Position numbers and translations under genes: made by a program. This document shows, one piece after another, positions 42,574 to 49,922 of a DNA stretch of 64,000 nt (positions within the stretch are counted from its first letter, which is position 1; every line of letters begins with the position of its first letter). The notes below the pieces were generated by a model. It searched no databases, was not told the DNA's origin, and was given only the letters and a program-made list of their open reading frames with translations. The DNA is from CAYRYU01 sp964428355 (GTDB taxonomy: Bacteria; Muiribacteriota; Ozemobacteria; Ozemobacterales; Ozemobacteraceae), in the NCBI GenBank assembly GCA_964428355.1, contig CAYRYU010000007.1:62001-126000 (forward strand), read 5' to 3'.

Positions 42574-43511
42574 CCGCGCGGAAGATTTCCACACCCGCCC
42601 CGGAGGACCCCCCACTTCTGACTGGGTTCGTGATTCCCCTTCTGGTTTTCGTCATCGGGGTCTATCTCCAGATCGAGTATTCCGGCTCCCTCGGACTCAT
42701 GTTCGTTGGAACGGCCATCATGATCCCATACATCTCCTGGTCGCAGGATCCCGCCCTGAATCTCGTTCCGTCCCTCGAGGCCGGGAAGAGATGGGTCGCA
42801 TCGACTCCGACCGAGATCGCCAGAATCAAGAAGAAGATGGAACTCGTTCAGAATTTCGGGCCTGGCTGTCTGTCGATTCTTGTCAAGTTCTTCGCATTCA
42901 TATTCCTTCTTGGGGCGGGTTTGGGCATCGCAGGCTTCATCACACAATCAGCGACGAGATCCGTGACCGAGGATATCCTCGGCGCCTTCATCTTGGACAC
43001 GTTCGTACTTCTCGCCGCGTATTTCGGATTGTTCCGCCAGGGCCTCTGGACGCCTGACCTGATCGCCTTCAAGCTTCCCGTTTTCGAAGCGCTGCTCTCC
43101 CAGTTGCCGGGCCTGGGAATGGGGAAATGGTCCCGGGAGTTCCAACTCGAGTTGACGAAGAGCAAGAACGGTGAGGTCCCCACCGACGTCAAGCTTGTAC
43201 TCAAACCGCCCGATTGCCCCAAGGAATTCATCGGTATCCAGTCCCAGGTCGCGATCAACCGCGGGGGGGCATACGTCTATTTCGTCGTTATCACGAAGAC
43301 CGGTCTGGAGATCGGTCGCCCGGAGGGGTCCAGCAAGGACGTGATCGAGATGAAGGCGGACAAGGAGGTCAACATCCTCGTGATCCGCCAGTATGCCGAC
43401 AAGCACGGCGGTTACATCACCAGCGAGGGCGAGCAGACCCGCCTCCTCTGCCTGGCCCAGCAGGCCACGGAAATGACGGTGGGAAAAACCGGAGATGTTG
43501 CTCAGGTCTGA
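42564..43511 (+). CDS. Membrane protein, last gene of the radical SAM operon
   Basis: 315 residues; the start overlaps the radical SAM gene by ten bases and has AAGGAGG upstream. Two membrane helices lie near residues 19-60 (LTGFVIPLLVFVIGVYLQIE; GLMFVGTAIMIPYISW). Two more are at ~105-165 (LVKFFAFIFLLGAGLGIAGF; ILDTFVLLAAYFGLF). A ~140-residue C-terminal domain with beta strands is probably cytosolic (VKLVLKPPDCPKEFIGIQSQ; VYFVVITKTGLEIGR). It ends with EMTVGKTGDVAQV. It has no recognised family and could be a transporter-like or scaffold partner of the tail-bearing membrane protein. Confidence 0.75.
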   Translation: MPVTARKISTPAPEDPPLLTGFVIPLLVFVIGVYLQIEYSGSLGLMFVGTAIMIPYISWSQDPALNLVPSLEAGKRWVASTPTEIARIKKKMELVQNFGPGCLSILVKFFAFIFLLGAGLGIAGFITQSATRSVTEDILGAFILDTFVLLAAYFGLFRQGLWTPDLIAFKLPVFEALLSQLPGLGMGKWSREFQLELTKSKNGEVPTDVKLVLKPPDCPKEFIGIQSQVAINRGGAYVYFVVITKTGLEIGRPEGSSKDVIEMKADKEVNILVIRQYADKHGGYITSEGEQTRLLCLAQQATEMTVGKTGDVAQV

Positions 43512-43576
43512 GCGCATGGAAGAGTGGCCCCCTTTGGCCCTTTTCCTCCACTTTTCACGAGGGGTTCCTTCCCCGT

Positions 43577-44044
43577 TCAGAGATTCCCAAGCAAGGAAAT
43601 CAAAAGGCCCGTAAACAGCAGGGGAACGAATCCCAGCATGAGATTGGTTGCTTCCGTGATCGGGGCCATTCCGATGGTGAAGACCGCTTTGAGGAACCTC
43701 AGGTCGGCTTCGTAGGCTTCGATCATTGCGTGAACGAGGAACTTCACGGATTCGGGGCGCTTGTCCATGAATTCCGAATGGACGGGAACCGGCGGGAATT
43801 CCCCGCTGGCTCCGAGGATTTCCCAAAGTTCACCACCCTTGCTCAGACCTTGTGCCGTCTCATTGAAGATGCGGGCAGCAAAAGCATTGGGGGCGACATC
43901 CCTGGCTTTTCGAAAAGCTTCGATATGGGGCACCCCGTCCTCCATCCAGAGGTAAACCACCCTCAATGTCTGGAGGAACCAGAGCTTCCTGAGGATTCCA
44001 CCGAAAACGGGAACCCGAACGATCAGGTCCGACAGTGAATCCAT
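43577..44044 (-). CDS. Truncated GspF/T2SSF-like membrane protein
   Basis: 155 residues with GGAGG eight bases before the ATG. It corresponds to one T2SSF unit: a cytoplasmic helical bundle (LRVVYLWMEDGVPHIEAFRK; AQGLSKGGELWEILG) followed by a C-terminal membrane helix (FVPLLFTGLLISLL). It lies 22 bases downstream of a larger GspF-like gene, so they form an operon with three T2SSF units in total. Standalone half-size T2SSF proteins are less usual; it may be a split partner or a decayed copy. It converges on the radical SAM operon. Confidence 0.7.
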   Translation of the reverse strand: MDSLSDLIVRVPVFGGILRKLWFLQTLRVVYLWMEDGVPHIEAFRKARDVAPNAFAARIFNETAQGLSKGGELWEILGASGEFPPVPVHSEFMDKRPESVKFLVHAMIEAYEADLRFLKAVFTIGMAPITEATNLMLGFVPLLFTGLLISLLGNL

Positions 44045-44066
44045 GATGGTATCCTCCGTTCAGGTT

Positions 44067-45137
44067 TCAAGGGTTGATCGGAAGCATCCACGCCAGATAG
44101 GTGGCAAAATGCGACAGGAGGATGACGGTGAGCTGTGCGATGAGCAAGAGGGGAGGCATCAGACCGGCCACCAGTTCGAGCTTCCGATCCGTTTCCGCCT
44201 CCAGGCAATCAGCGACGAAAGCAAGGGAATGAGGAAGGGTCCCCATCTCCTCCCCCGCGCGAAGGCGTTTGAGTGATAACGTCGAGAGAAAGTCCGACCC
44301 CTCCAGGGCCGAAACCAGGGATTTCCCGCTCCGTATCCTCGAGCGGACGCCATCCAGTTCCAGTTGAAGGAACCTGTTCTGGACGATCTCCCCGGAACTT
44401 TCGAGCGCTGATAGGATCGGGACTCCCGATTCTATCAAGATTCCCAGGGAACGGCAGAAAGAAACCGCCTTGTGGTCCTTCACGATCCGGCCGATTACCG
44501 GAAAAGAAAGGAAGAGACGGTCTTTCCACCCTGGATTGAGGCGGAAAAGGCCCCCGCCGAAAATGTAGAAGGCGGTCCCCCCACCGAGAAGGAAGAGGAT
44601 CCCCTCGTTGATCACAAGAAAAACACGAATGAGCAACGGGGATTGGGCAGGCTCGAAACCCCATGCAAACTGCGAAGTATCGAGGAGACTGATCAACATG
44701 ATGCTTACCATCCCCCAGATCACACAAAAGGATCTGGGGTAGATGACCAGCCAATGCCCAAGGCTCGACCTTAGTTTCTCCGTTCGGATCCTGGCGCGAG
44801 CCAGGAGTCCGAAGAATTGGGCCAGAAGCCCCGTCTTTTCCGCCGTTTGCGCGTACACCAGGAAGGTCTGATCGAACACCCTGGGGAATTTTGCAAAAGC
44901 GATCGAGGGGGGAACACCCGCATCCAAGTCACGTCCCAGACGGTGGAAAACGCGCCTCATCACGGGACTTTCGACGCTTTTTTCGATCCTTTTGACGGTC
45001 TCCCGCAGATCGAAACCTCCGCCCAGGAAGCTGTCGAAAAGCCAATAGACGGTGACCATTTCCGCGGGATCAACCCTCAGAAAGCAGTCCCCATCCAGAT
45101 TTCCGAGATTTTCCCCAATCCCCGAAGTGCAACCCAT
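44067..45137 (-). CDS. GspF/PilC-like type II secretion inner-membrane protein
   Basis: 356 residues with GGAGG six bases before the ATG. Two T2SSF units are visible. The first spans ~25-165 (GGGFDLRETVKRIEKSVESP; AGVPPSIAFAKFPRVFD) with a membrane helix (IWGMVSIMLISLLDTS). The second spans ~215-350 (FCRSLGILIESGVPILSALE; RAGEEMGTLPHSLAFVADCL), ending in a helix (PPLLLIAQLTVILLSHFATY). This is the platform protein of type II secretion or type IV pili, working with a GspE/PilB ATPase. No such ATPase, secretin or pilin gene is in the window. The gene is thus an orphan system part, with the secretin-N protein at 6388 far away. Confidence 0.88.
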   Translation of the reverse strand: MGCTSGIGENLGNLDGDCFLRVDPAEMVTVYWLFDSFLGGGFDLRETVKRIEKSVESPVMRRVFHRLGRDLDAGVPPSIAFAKFPRVFDQTFLVYAQTAEKTGLLAQFFGLLARARIRTEKLRSSLGHWLVIYPRSFCVIWGMVSIMLISLLDTSQFAWGFEPAQSPLLIRVFLVINEGILFLLGGGTAFYIFGGGLFRLNPGWKDRLFLSFPVIGRIVKDHKAVSFCRSLGILIESGVPILSALESSGEIVQNRFLQLELDGVRSRIRSGKSLVSALEGSDFLSTLSLKRLRAGEEMGTLPHSLAFVADCLEAETDRKLELVAGLMPPLLLIAQLTVILLSHFATYLAWMLPINP

Positions 45138-45327
45138 CGTTCGCCTCCGCCATTTCTTCTCTCAAACCTGGAACAGCAATCCGCGTGCCGGGGCGGAGAA
45201 AGGCTTCGGTGAACGTCCGGAGCCGGTTTGCAGGGGCTGGTCAGGAATGACCTACCTAATGGGGCCCAGACATGTGCGATCCCCCGCACACTCGTGGGAA
45301 ACGGAAAGCCGAGAAGGCGAAGAGGCT

Positions 45328-45434
45328 CACCACAAAGATGCAAAGGACACCAAGATCACGAAGGCCAAAGAATCTGAGGTATGGCCCTTGTTTAGCCTCG
45401 GTGGCCTTTGTGCCCTTGGTTCCTTTGTGGTTTT
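45328..45434. repeat. Inverted repeat of the ACCACAAAG / CTTTGTGGT type
   Basis: The left arm CACCACAAAGATGCAAAGGA (45328-45347) continues to 45368. It is imperfectly complementary to the right arm GGTGGCCTTTGTGCCCTTGG (45400-45419), which ends in TTCCTTTGTGG. These are the recurrent CAC-CAAAG words found between genes in many environmental bacteria (from memory). The whole gap 45138-45441 holds no supported gene apart from this. Confidence 0.7.
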
Positions 45435-45441
45435 CCCCGGT

Positions 45442-46461
45442 TCAGGATTTGCCGCCGAAAAGGTCGAAAACCCCTTTGAGGGCTGAGCCTTCTTCCTTGC
45501 CTCCCCCATGCTGACGGGCGGCAGCGTGGATCCTCGTTGCGAACCTCGAGAAGGGGATCGATTGCAGCCAGATCCGGCCAGGGCCGGTGAGGGTGGCCAG
45601 GAAAAGCCCTTCCCCGCCGAAGAAAACCGATTTGACCTCCTTGAGCATCTCTACATCGAACGTCACGGAGGGTTGGTATCCGACAACGCAGCCGGTATCC
45701 ACCTTTATAACCTCGCCGGGGCGGAGATCCTTCGAAATGATCGTCCCACCGGCATGGCAGAAGACCAGACCGTCTCCCTCGAGCTTCTGCATGATGAACC
45801 CCTCACCCCCGAAAAGCCCAACCCCGACGTTCTTCTGGACTTCGATCCCGATCGCGACACCCTTTGCCCCGCAGAGGAATGCCTCCTTCTGGCAGATCAT
45901 CGTTCCACCCAGTTCCTTGAGGTCCAGGACGATGATCTTTCCGGGGTAAGGGGCGGCGAAAGCTACTTTGGCTTTTCCCTCGCCCTTGTGGGTAAAGATG
46001 GTCATGAACAGACTTTCCCCGGTGAGGATCCGCTTTCCGGCCCCCTTGATCGCGCCCCACCAGCCGGCTTCCTGCTTCGCGGAACCATCCCCGAAGATTG
46101 TTTCCATGTGGATCGACTTGTCCATGTACATCATCGCCCCGGCTTCTGCGAGAACCGACTCGTTGGGGTCCAGCTCGATTTCCACGAACTGCATGTCGTC
46201 ACCGAAAATGTCGTAGTCGATGACGTCGGCCACCGTCTTTCCGGGAATCGGAAGAGGGGGAAGGGTGGATTCGAGGGCCTTGGCCCCGGCGAACTGCGGT
46301 ATCTGCGACAGGGGGGTCCAGCCTGTGGTCACCCCTTCCGCGTGGGCCATCGTCTCCATTTTCAGTGCCCCGCTCTGGAGGCGGGAAAGGATGTCCTCTG
46401 CCCCCATCGGCCCCTGCGTTTGCCCCGCCACCACGACGAACCACATTTTCGCATCCTGCAT
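45442..46461 (-). CDS. AIM24/TIGR00266-family protein with GYF_2 domain
   Basis: 339 residues from the ATG at 46461, which has GGAGGG five bases upstream; the frame stays open far upstream without a site. Residues ~5-60 are a GYF_2-type domain (MWFVVVAGQTQGPMGAEDIL). From ~95 the AIM24 beta-sandwich runs to the end: GDDMQFVEIELDPNESVLAE, AGAMMYMDKSIHM, EGFIMQKLEGDGLVFCHAGG and CVVGYQPSVTFDVEM. The family is widespread in bacteria and mitochondria; its biochemical role is not settled. No membrane segment is predicted. It is transcribed away from the divergent cyclase gene. Confidence 0.93.
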   Translation of the reverse strand: MQDAKMWFVVVAGQTQGPMGAEDILSRLQSGALKMETMAHAEGVTTGWTPLSQIPQFAGAKALESTLPPLPIPGKTVADVIDYDIFGDDMQFVEIELDPNESVLAEAGAMMYMDKSIHMETIFGDGSAKQEAGWWGAIKGAGKRILTGESLFMTIFTHKGEGKAKVAFAAPYPGKIIVLDLKELGGTMICQKEAFLCGAKGVAIGIEVQKNVGVGLFGGEGFIMQKLEGDGLVFCHAGGTIISKDLRPGEVIKVDTGCVVGYQPSVTFDVEMLKEVKSVFFGGEGLFLATLTGPGRIWLQSIPFSRFATRIHAAARQHGGGKEEGSALKGVFDLFGGKS

Positions 46462-46631
46462 GGAAAACCCTCCTGTATGGTTTCTCGAAAAAACCATACC
46501 CCAAATGCCCGACCCGCGCAAGAACCGAGGAATTCCGGGCTCCGAAAGGCGAACCCGGGTCTTTTTTGGATTTTCTTTCCCGGTGGTTTGGATTAAGATG
46601 GGGTTACGGGTCCTCAATTCCCAGGAAAAGG

Positions 46632-48290
46632 ATGAACGAAATGTCCGACGAACAAACTGTTTCCACTCCTGAGCTGAGCCTGGACGCACGTTGCGCCCAT
46701 CTCGAAAAGCGCCTCGCGGTTTCCAAGGGAATCGACGACATCATCGAGGGCTGTCAGGCCGGCCAGAAAAACCTGGCATATACGATCGAGTTGATCTTCG
46801 ATTTCATCGAGAATTCCCTCGGCCCCAAGGCGGCCTTCTTCAGGACGCAGAATGAAGACCTCGCCCTTTCGGTTTTCGCCCGCGGCACCAAGGAGGAAAC
46901 CCTCGAGAGCTTGATCCCCGACCTTCTTTCAACTGGGGAAAAACGGACCAAGACGGTCGATGGAAGCGCCTGGTTCGTCATGGCACTCGACATCGCCGGA
47001 GAAACCATCGGCTCCTTCGGGTTGGCATACGACGAAAAGGAGTCCCGAAAGCCCGAAATCGTCTTCGACCTGATGACCGCCGTGGCCGAAGAGATGGACA
47101 ACTTCTTCTACGACATCCACCGCAGCCGCTACAAGTATCTGACGATTCTGGAGATCCAACGGTGCCTCAAGTCGCACCTTCTCAACGAAGCTGTCGATAT
47201 GGCCGTGAACATCATCGGGGACACCATCCCGCTGGACAAGATGGTTCTTTTCTACATCGACGAGGATCTTGATGGCCGGAAGGCCGTCCAGTATTTCATC
47301 TACCAGGATTACAAGAAAACCTACGATTCGTTCGACAACCCTATGCCGGAGCTCGAAAAACTTGTCCGGAGGGGGACCGAATGCCTGCTCCCGGGGAACA
47401 AGGAGCTGGAGGAGATCTTCCCGAGCCAGGAAATGATGGAAACGATCCTTCTCGATGGCCTTGTCGTTGAAACCCTTGTCGGAAAGATCCTCTTCAAACC
47501 CCCCAAGGGAATCGGGCTTTCCGTCTCGAGTCGCGAGATCATGAAGGTCTTTTCGGAGTCCCTTCGTCAGCGGCTCGTTGATTTCAACCGGGAAAAGAAC
47601 CTCCTGCGGCAGTTCTTCTCCCCGGAAGTGACGAGAAAACTGTTGAAAATCAACAACTACAAGGAGGCATACCTCTCTCCCCGAAAAAAGGATCTCGGCA
47701 TCCTTTTCTGCGATATCGCGGGTTTCACCAAGCTCAGCGAGCAGATTCTCGTGGAACCCACCCGCATCGCGAAGTTCATAAATTCTTGGTCCTCCGGGGT
47801 CACCGAGCGGCTGTTCCTCCACAACGGCGCTCTGGACAAACTCGTCGGAGACTGCGTTATCGGCCTGTTCGGGCTTCCGTTTTTTGACCGAAAACCAGAA
47901 GAGATCGCGTCCGATGTCCTTCGGGCGGCCCTCGTCATCAGGGAATTCACGATGGAGTTCCTCCACTCCCCAGAAAACGCGGAGATACAGAAGTCTCCGA
48001 TGTTCGCCGATTTCGGAGTAACGATCGGGGTGAATTTCTGCTCGTGTGCAGTGGGTCTGATCGGCCCCAACCAGGATTTGACGGCGTTCAGCAGCGGCAT
48101 GAACAACACCGCCCGCCTCCAGGGAGTTGCGACGCGCGGCGAGATTCTGGCAACCCCCGCGGTCATGGAACTTGCGCAGAAGGGCGACCCGGGCATGTGG
48201 AGATTCGACGGCCCCCATTCCGCAAAGGTTAAAAACGTCAAGGACCCCCTTCCCTATTACAAGCTCTTGAACGAGAAGCCCATCGGATAG
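46632..48290 (+). CDS. Cytosolic class III adenylate/guanylate cyclase with GAF-like sensor
   Basis: 552 residues from the ATG at 46632 (AGGA five bases upstream; a second ATG at 46641 is also possible). An N-terminal coiled start (CAHLEKRLAVSKGIDDIIEG) is followed by a GAF-like region (~40-160) and a second one (~175-310). The C-terminal cyclase domain spans ~345-520: ILFCDIAGFTKLSEQ carries the first metal Asp, LVGDCVIGLFGLPFF the second, and GMNNTARLQ the catalytic Asn region. It makes cyclic nucleotide in response to a small ligand or redox cue. The base-specifying residues cannot be read with confidence, so cAMP versus cGMP is open. The GIY-YIG gene follows without a gap. Confidence 0.9.
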   Translation: MNEMSDEQTVSTPELSLDARCAHLEKRLAVSKGIDDIIEGCQAGQKNLAYTIELIFDFIENSLGPKAAFFRTQNEDLALSVFARGTKEETLESLIPDLLSTGEKRTKTVDGSAWFVMALDIAGETIGSFGLAYDEKESRKPEIVFDLMTAVAEEMDNFFYDIHRSRYKYLTILEIQRCLKSHLLNEAVDMAVNIIGDTIPLDKMVLFYIDEDLDGRKAVQYFIYQDYKKTYDSFDNPMPELEKLVRRGTECLLPGNKELEEIFPSQEMMETILLDGLVVETLVGKILFKPPKGIGLSVSSREIMKVFSESLRQRLVDFNREKNLLRQFFSPEVTRKLLKINNYKEAYLSPRKKDLGILFCDIAGFTKLSEQILVEPTRIAKFINSWSSGVTERLFLHNGALDKLVGDCVIGLFGLPFFDRKPEEIASDVLRAALVIREFTMEFLHSPENAEIQKSPMFADFGVTIGVNFCSCAVGLIGPNQDLTAFSSGMNNTARLQGVATRGEILATPAVMELAQKGDPGMWRFDGPHSAKVKNVKDPLPYYKLLNEKPIG

Positions 48291-48608
48291 GTGCACGGGG
48301 TTTCGGGGAGAAAGAGTCGGAAAAGCGCTTCCGAGTCGAGCCGGCCCGGGCAGGGCGGTTGGGTGTTATACATGCTCGAATGTCGCGATGGTACCCTCTA
48401 TACCGGCATCACCAACGATCTCGAACGTCGGCTTCGGGAACACAACGAGGGAACAGGCGCCCGCTACACCCGCGGGCGAGGTCCGTCGAGGGTGGTGTAT
48501 CGGAAAAGCTGTGTTTCCAAGAGCGAAGCCCTGAAGTTGGAGATGGCCGTCAAATCCTTGTCCCGTGGGGAAAAGCTGCTTCTGGTCCAGAAGAGCAAGA
48601 CCGGTTAG
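48291..48608 (+). CDS. GIY-YIG nuclease superfamily protein (UPF0213-like)
   Basis: 105 residues if started at the GTG at 48291, right after the cyclase stop. The GIY-YIG core begins at WVLYMLECRDGTLYTGITND (~24-43), with the conserved Arg (LERRLREHNEG) and the terminal helix (SEALKLEMAVKSLSRGEK). Short stand-alone members of this type are common and their targets are mostly unknown. The start is uncertain because no good site precedes it, and the first ~20 residues are low complexity. It is probably co-transcribed with the cyclase. Confidence 0.88.
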   Translation: MHGVSGRKSRKSASESSRPGQGGWVLYMLECRDGTLYTGITNDLERRLREHNEGTGARYTRGRGPSRVVYRKSCVSKSEALKLEMAVKSLSRGEKLLLVQKSKTG

Positions 48609-48803
48609 GGCATCGCCATTCCAGCTTCGAGCACGCGCCTTGCTGGGCCCCCCTCCTGCGCCATTCCTTTCCGGACCGTGCGTCGAGATGGGCTTTGCGG
48701 GGTCGGTCAGTCCCCTCGGACTGCGCGTCCGATGCGGGGAGGTGGAATGGCATAGGGGATGCGGGCTTTGTCTTCAGGGCTGTCGATGACGGAAAACCAT
48801 TCG

Positions 48804-48832
48804 TTGACCTGGGGGTACCCTTAAAGTATTAT
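48804..48832 (+). promoter_or_regulatory. Strong promoter of the flotillin operon
   Basis: TTGACC (48804-48809), a 17-base spacer containing the palindrome GGGGGTACCC, and TATTAT (48827-48832). Both hexamers match five of six positions. The start would be near 48839, about 48 bases before the first ATG. Confidence 0.75.
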
Positions 48833-48886
48833 TTGATTCTCGGGCGCTCTGCCCACGATCATTCGCTTTCCAGGAAATGAACGAAC

Positions 48887-49897
48887 ATGATGCAGTTTAT
48901 TTCGGTCTGCCTGGCTCCGGTCAACCTTCCGTACACCATCTTGTTGTCGATCGTGACGTTGTACTGGATTACCGTGATCCTGGGCGCGGCGGATCTCGAC
49001 CTGTTCGGGAGCGGTTCCGATGCAGGGGCCGGGATCGAAGCGGGCGGTGATGCCGGAGGAGAGCTGGATGTCGACGGTGGCGCAGATCTTTCAGCGGATG
49101 CCGGCCCTCAAGCCGATGCCGATCTTCCCTCCGATGGTGATGTGGAGGTCGATGCAGGGGGGGGGGCTGATGCTGGGGCTGACGCGGGCTCGGGGGGCGA
49201 TGGTGCTCACGACGCTGACGCGGGTGGAACGGAAGGCGACGCTGGAAGCGGGGATTCCGACGGGACTGGCGAAGGTGATGGAAGTCACGATGCCCACTCC
49301 GGAGATTCCGCTTCCGAAGACGCCACGTCCGGTGATGCCGCTTCCGGGGGAGCCCACATGGGGAACCTCAATTTCGAGCCTACGACAGGTCTGGAAAGCG
49401 TCTTTTCCGGAATCGGGAACTTCTTCAGACTCATCCATCGTGGCCTGGGGCTGGGTCAGAGCCCGTTGACGGTTTTTTTCAGTTTCTTCGCCCTATCCGC
49501 CTGGACGATCTCCCTGCTTGCCAACTTTTTCATGAACAACACATCGATGAATGTCGCCGCGTGGATGTTCTTCCCCAATATGCTTGTCAGTTTCATTCTT
49601 GCCAAGCTCCTATCCGCTCCATTCGGTTTCTTCTTCCGCAAATTCGGATCGGAACACTCCAAGCACGAAAACCTCATCGGAAAGGTCTGTGTGATCCGGA
49701 CCTCGAGGGCCGACACCGGGTTCGGGCAGGCGGAGATACCTACGAAGGGAGCCCCCCTACTCCTGGATGTACGCACCAACGAGGGGATTTCCTTGAAACA
49801 GGGGCAGAAGGGACTTATCATCTTCCACGACGAAAACAAGGACTTCTATCTTATCCGACCGTTGAATTTCCAGGTTCCCGACAAAGAAGAAAAATAG
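48887..49897 (+). CDS. YqiJ-like OB-fold membrane protein with long acidic loop
   Basis: 336 residues. An N-terminal membrane helix (~12-35, LPYTILLSIVTLYWITVILG) is followed by a ~125-residue region made almost only of Asp, Ala, Gly, Ser and Glu (GSGSDAGAGIEAGGDAGGEL). Then come two more helices (~200-250, LTVFFSFFALSAWTISLLAN; AWMFFPNMLVSFILAKLL) and a C-terminal OB-fold (ENLIGKVCVIRTSRADTGFG; GQKGLIIFHDENKDFYLI). The end matches the NfeD/YqiJ type that pairs with flotillins. Such proteins sit in the inner membrane and assemble with SPFH proteins. The long acidic loop, predicted extracytoplasmic, is unusual and may bind divalent cations. The flotillin gene starts 25 bases later. Confidence 0.85.
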   Translation: MMQFISVCLAPVNLPYTILLSIVTLYWITVILGAADLDLFGSGSDAGAGIEAGGDAGGELDVDGGADLSADAGPQADADLPSDGDVEVDAGGGADAGADAGSGGDGAHDADAGGTEGDAGSGDSDGTGEGDGSHDAHSGDSASEDATSGDAASGGAHMGNLNFEPTTGLESVFSGIGNFFRLIHRGLGLGQSPLTVFFSFFALSAWTISLLANFFMNNTSMNVAAWMFFPNMLVSFILAKLLSAPFGFFFRKFGSEHSKHENLIGKVCVIRTSRADTGFGQAEIPTKGAPLLLDVRTNEGISLKQGQKGLIIFHDENKDFYLIRPLNFQVPDKEEK

Positions 49898-49922
49898 CTC
49901 ACTCCCAAGGAGGACCGAAAGA

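Noticed and set aside
46929..48296. 455-codon open frame opposite the cyclase gene
   Set aside because: It has no recognisable domain and lies exactly over conserved cyclase motifs on the plus strand.
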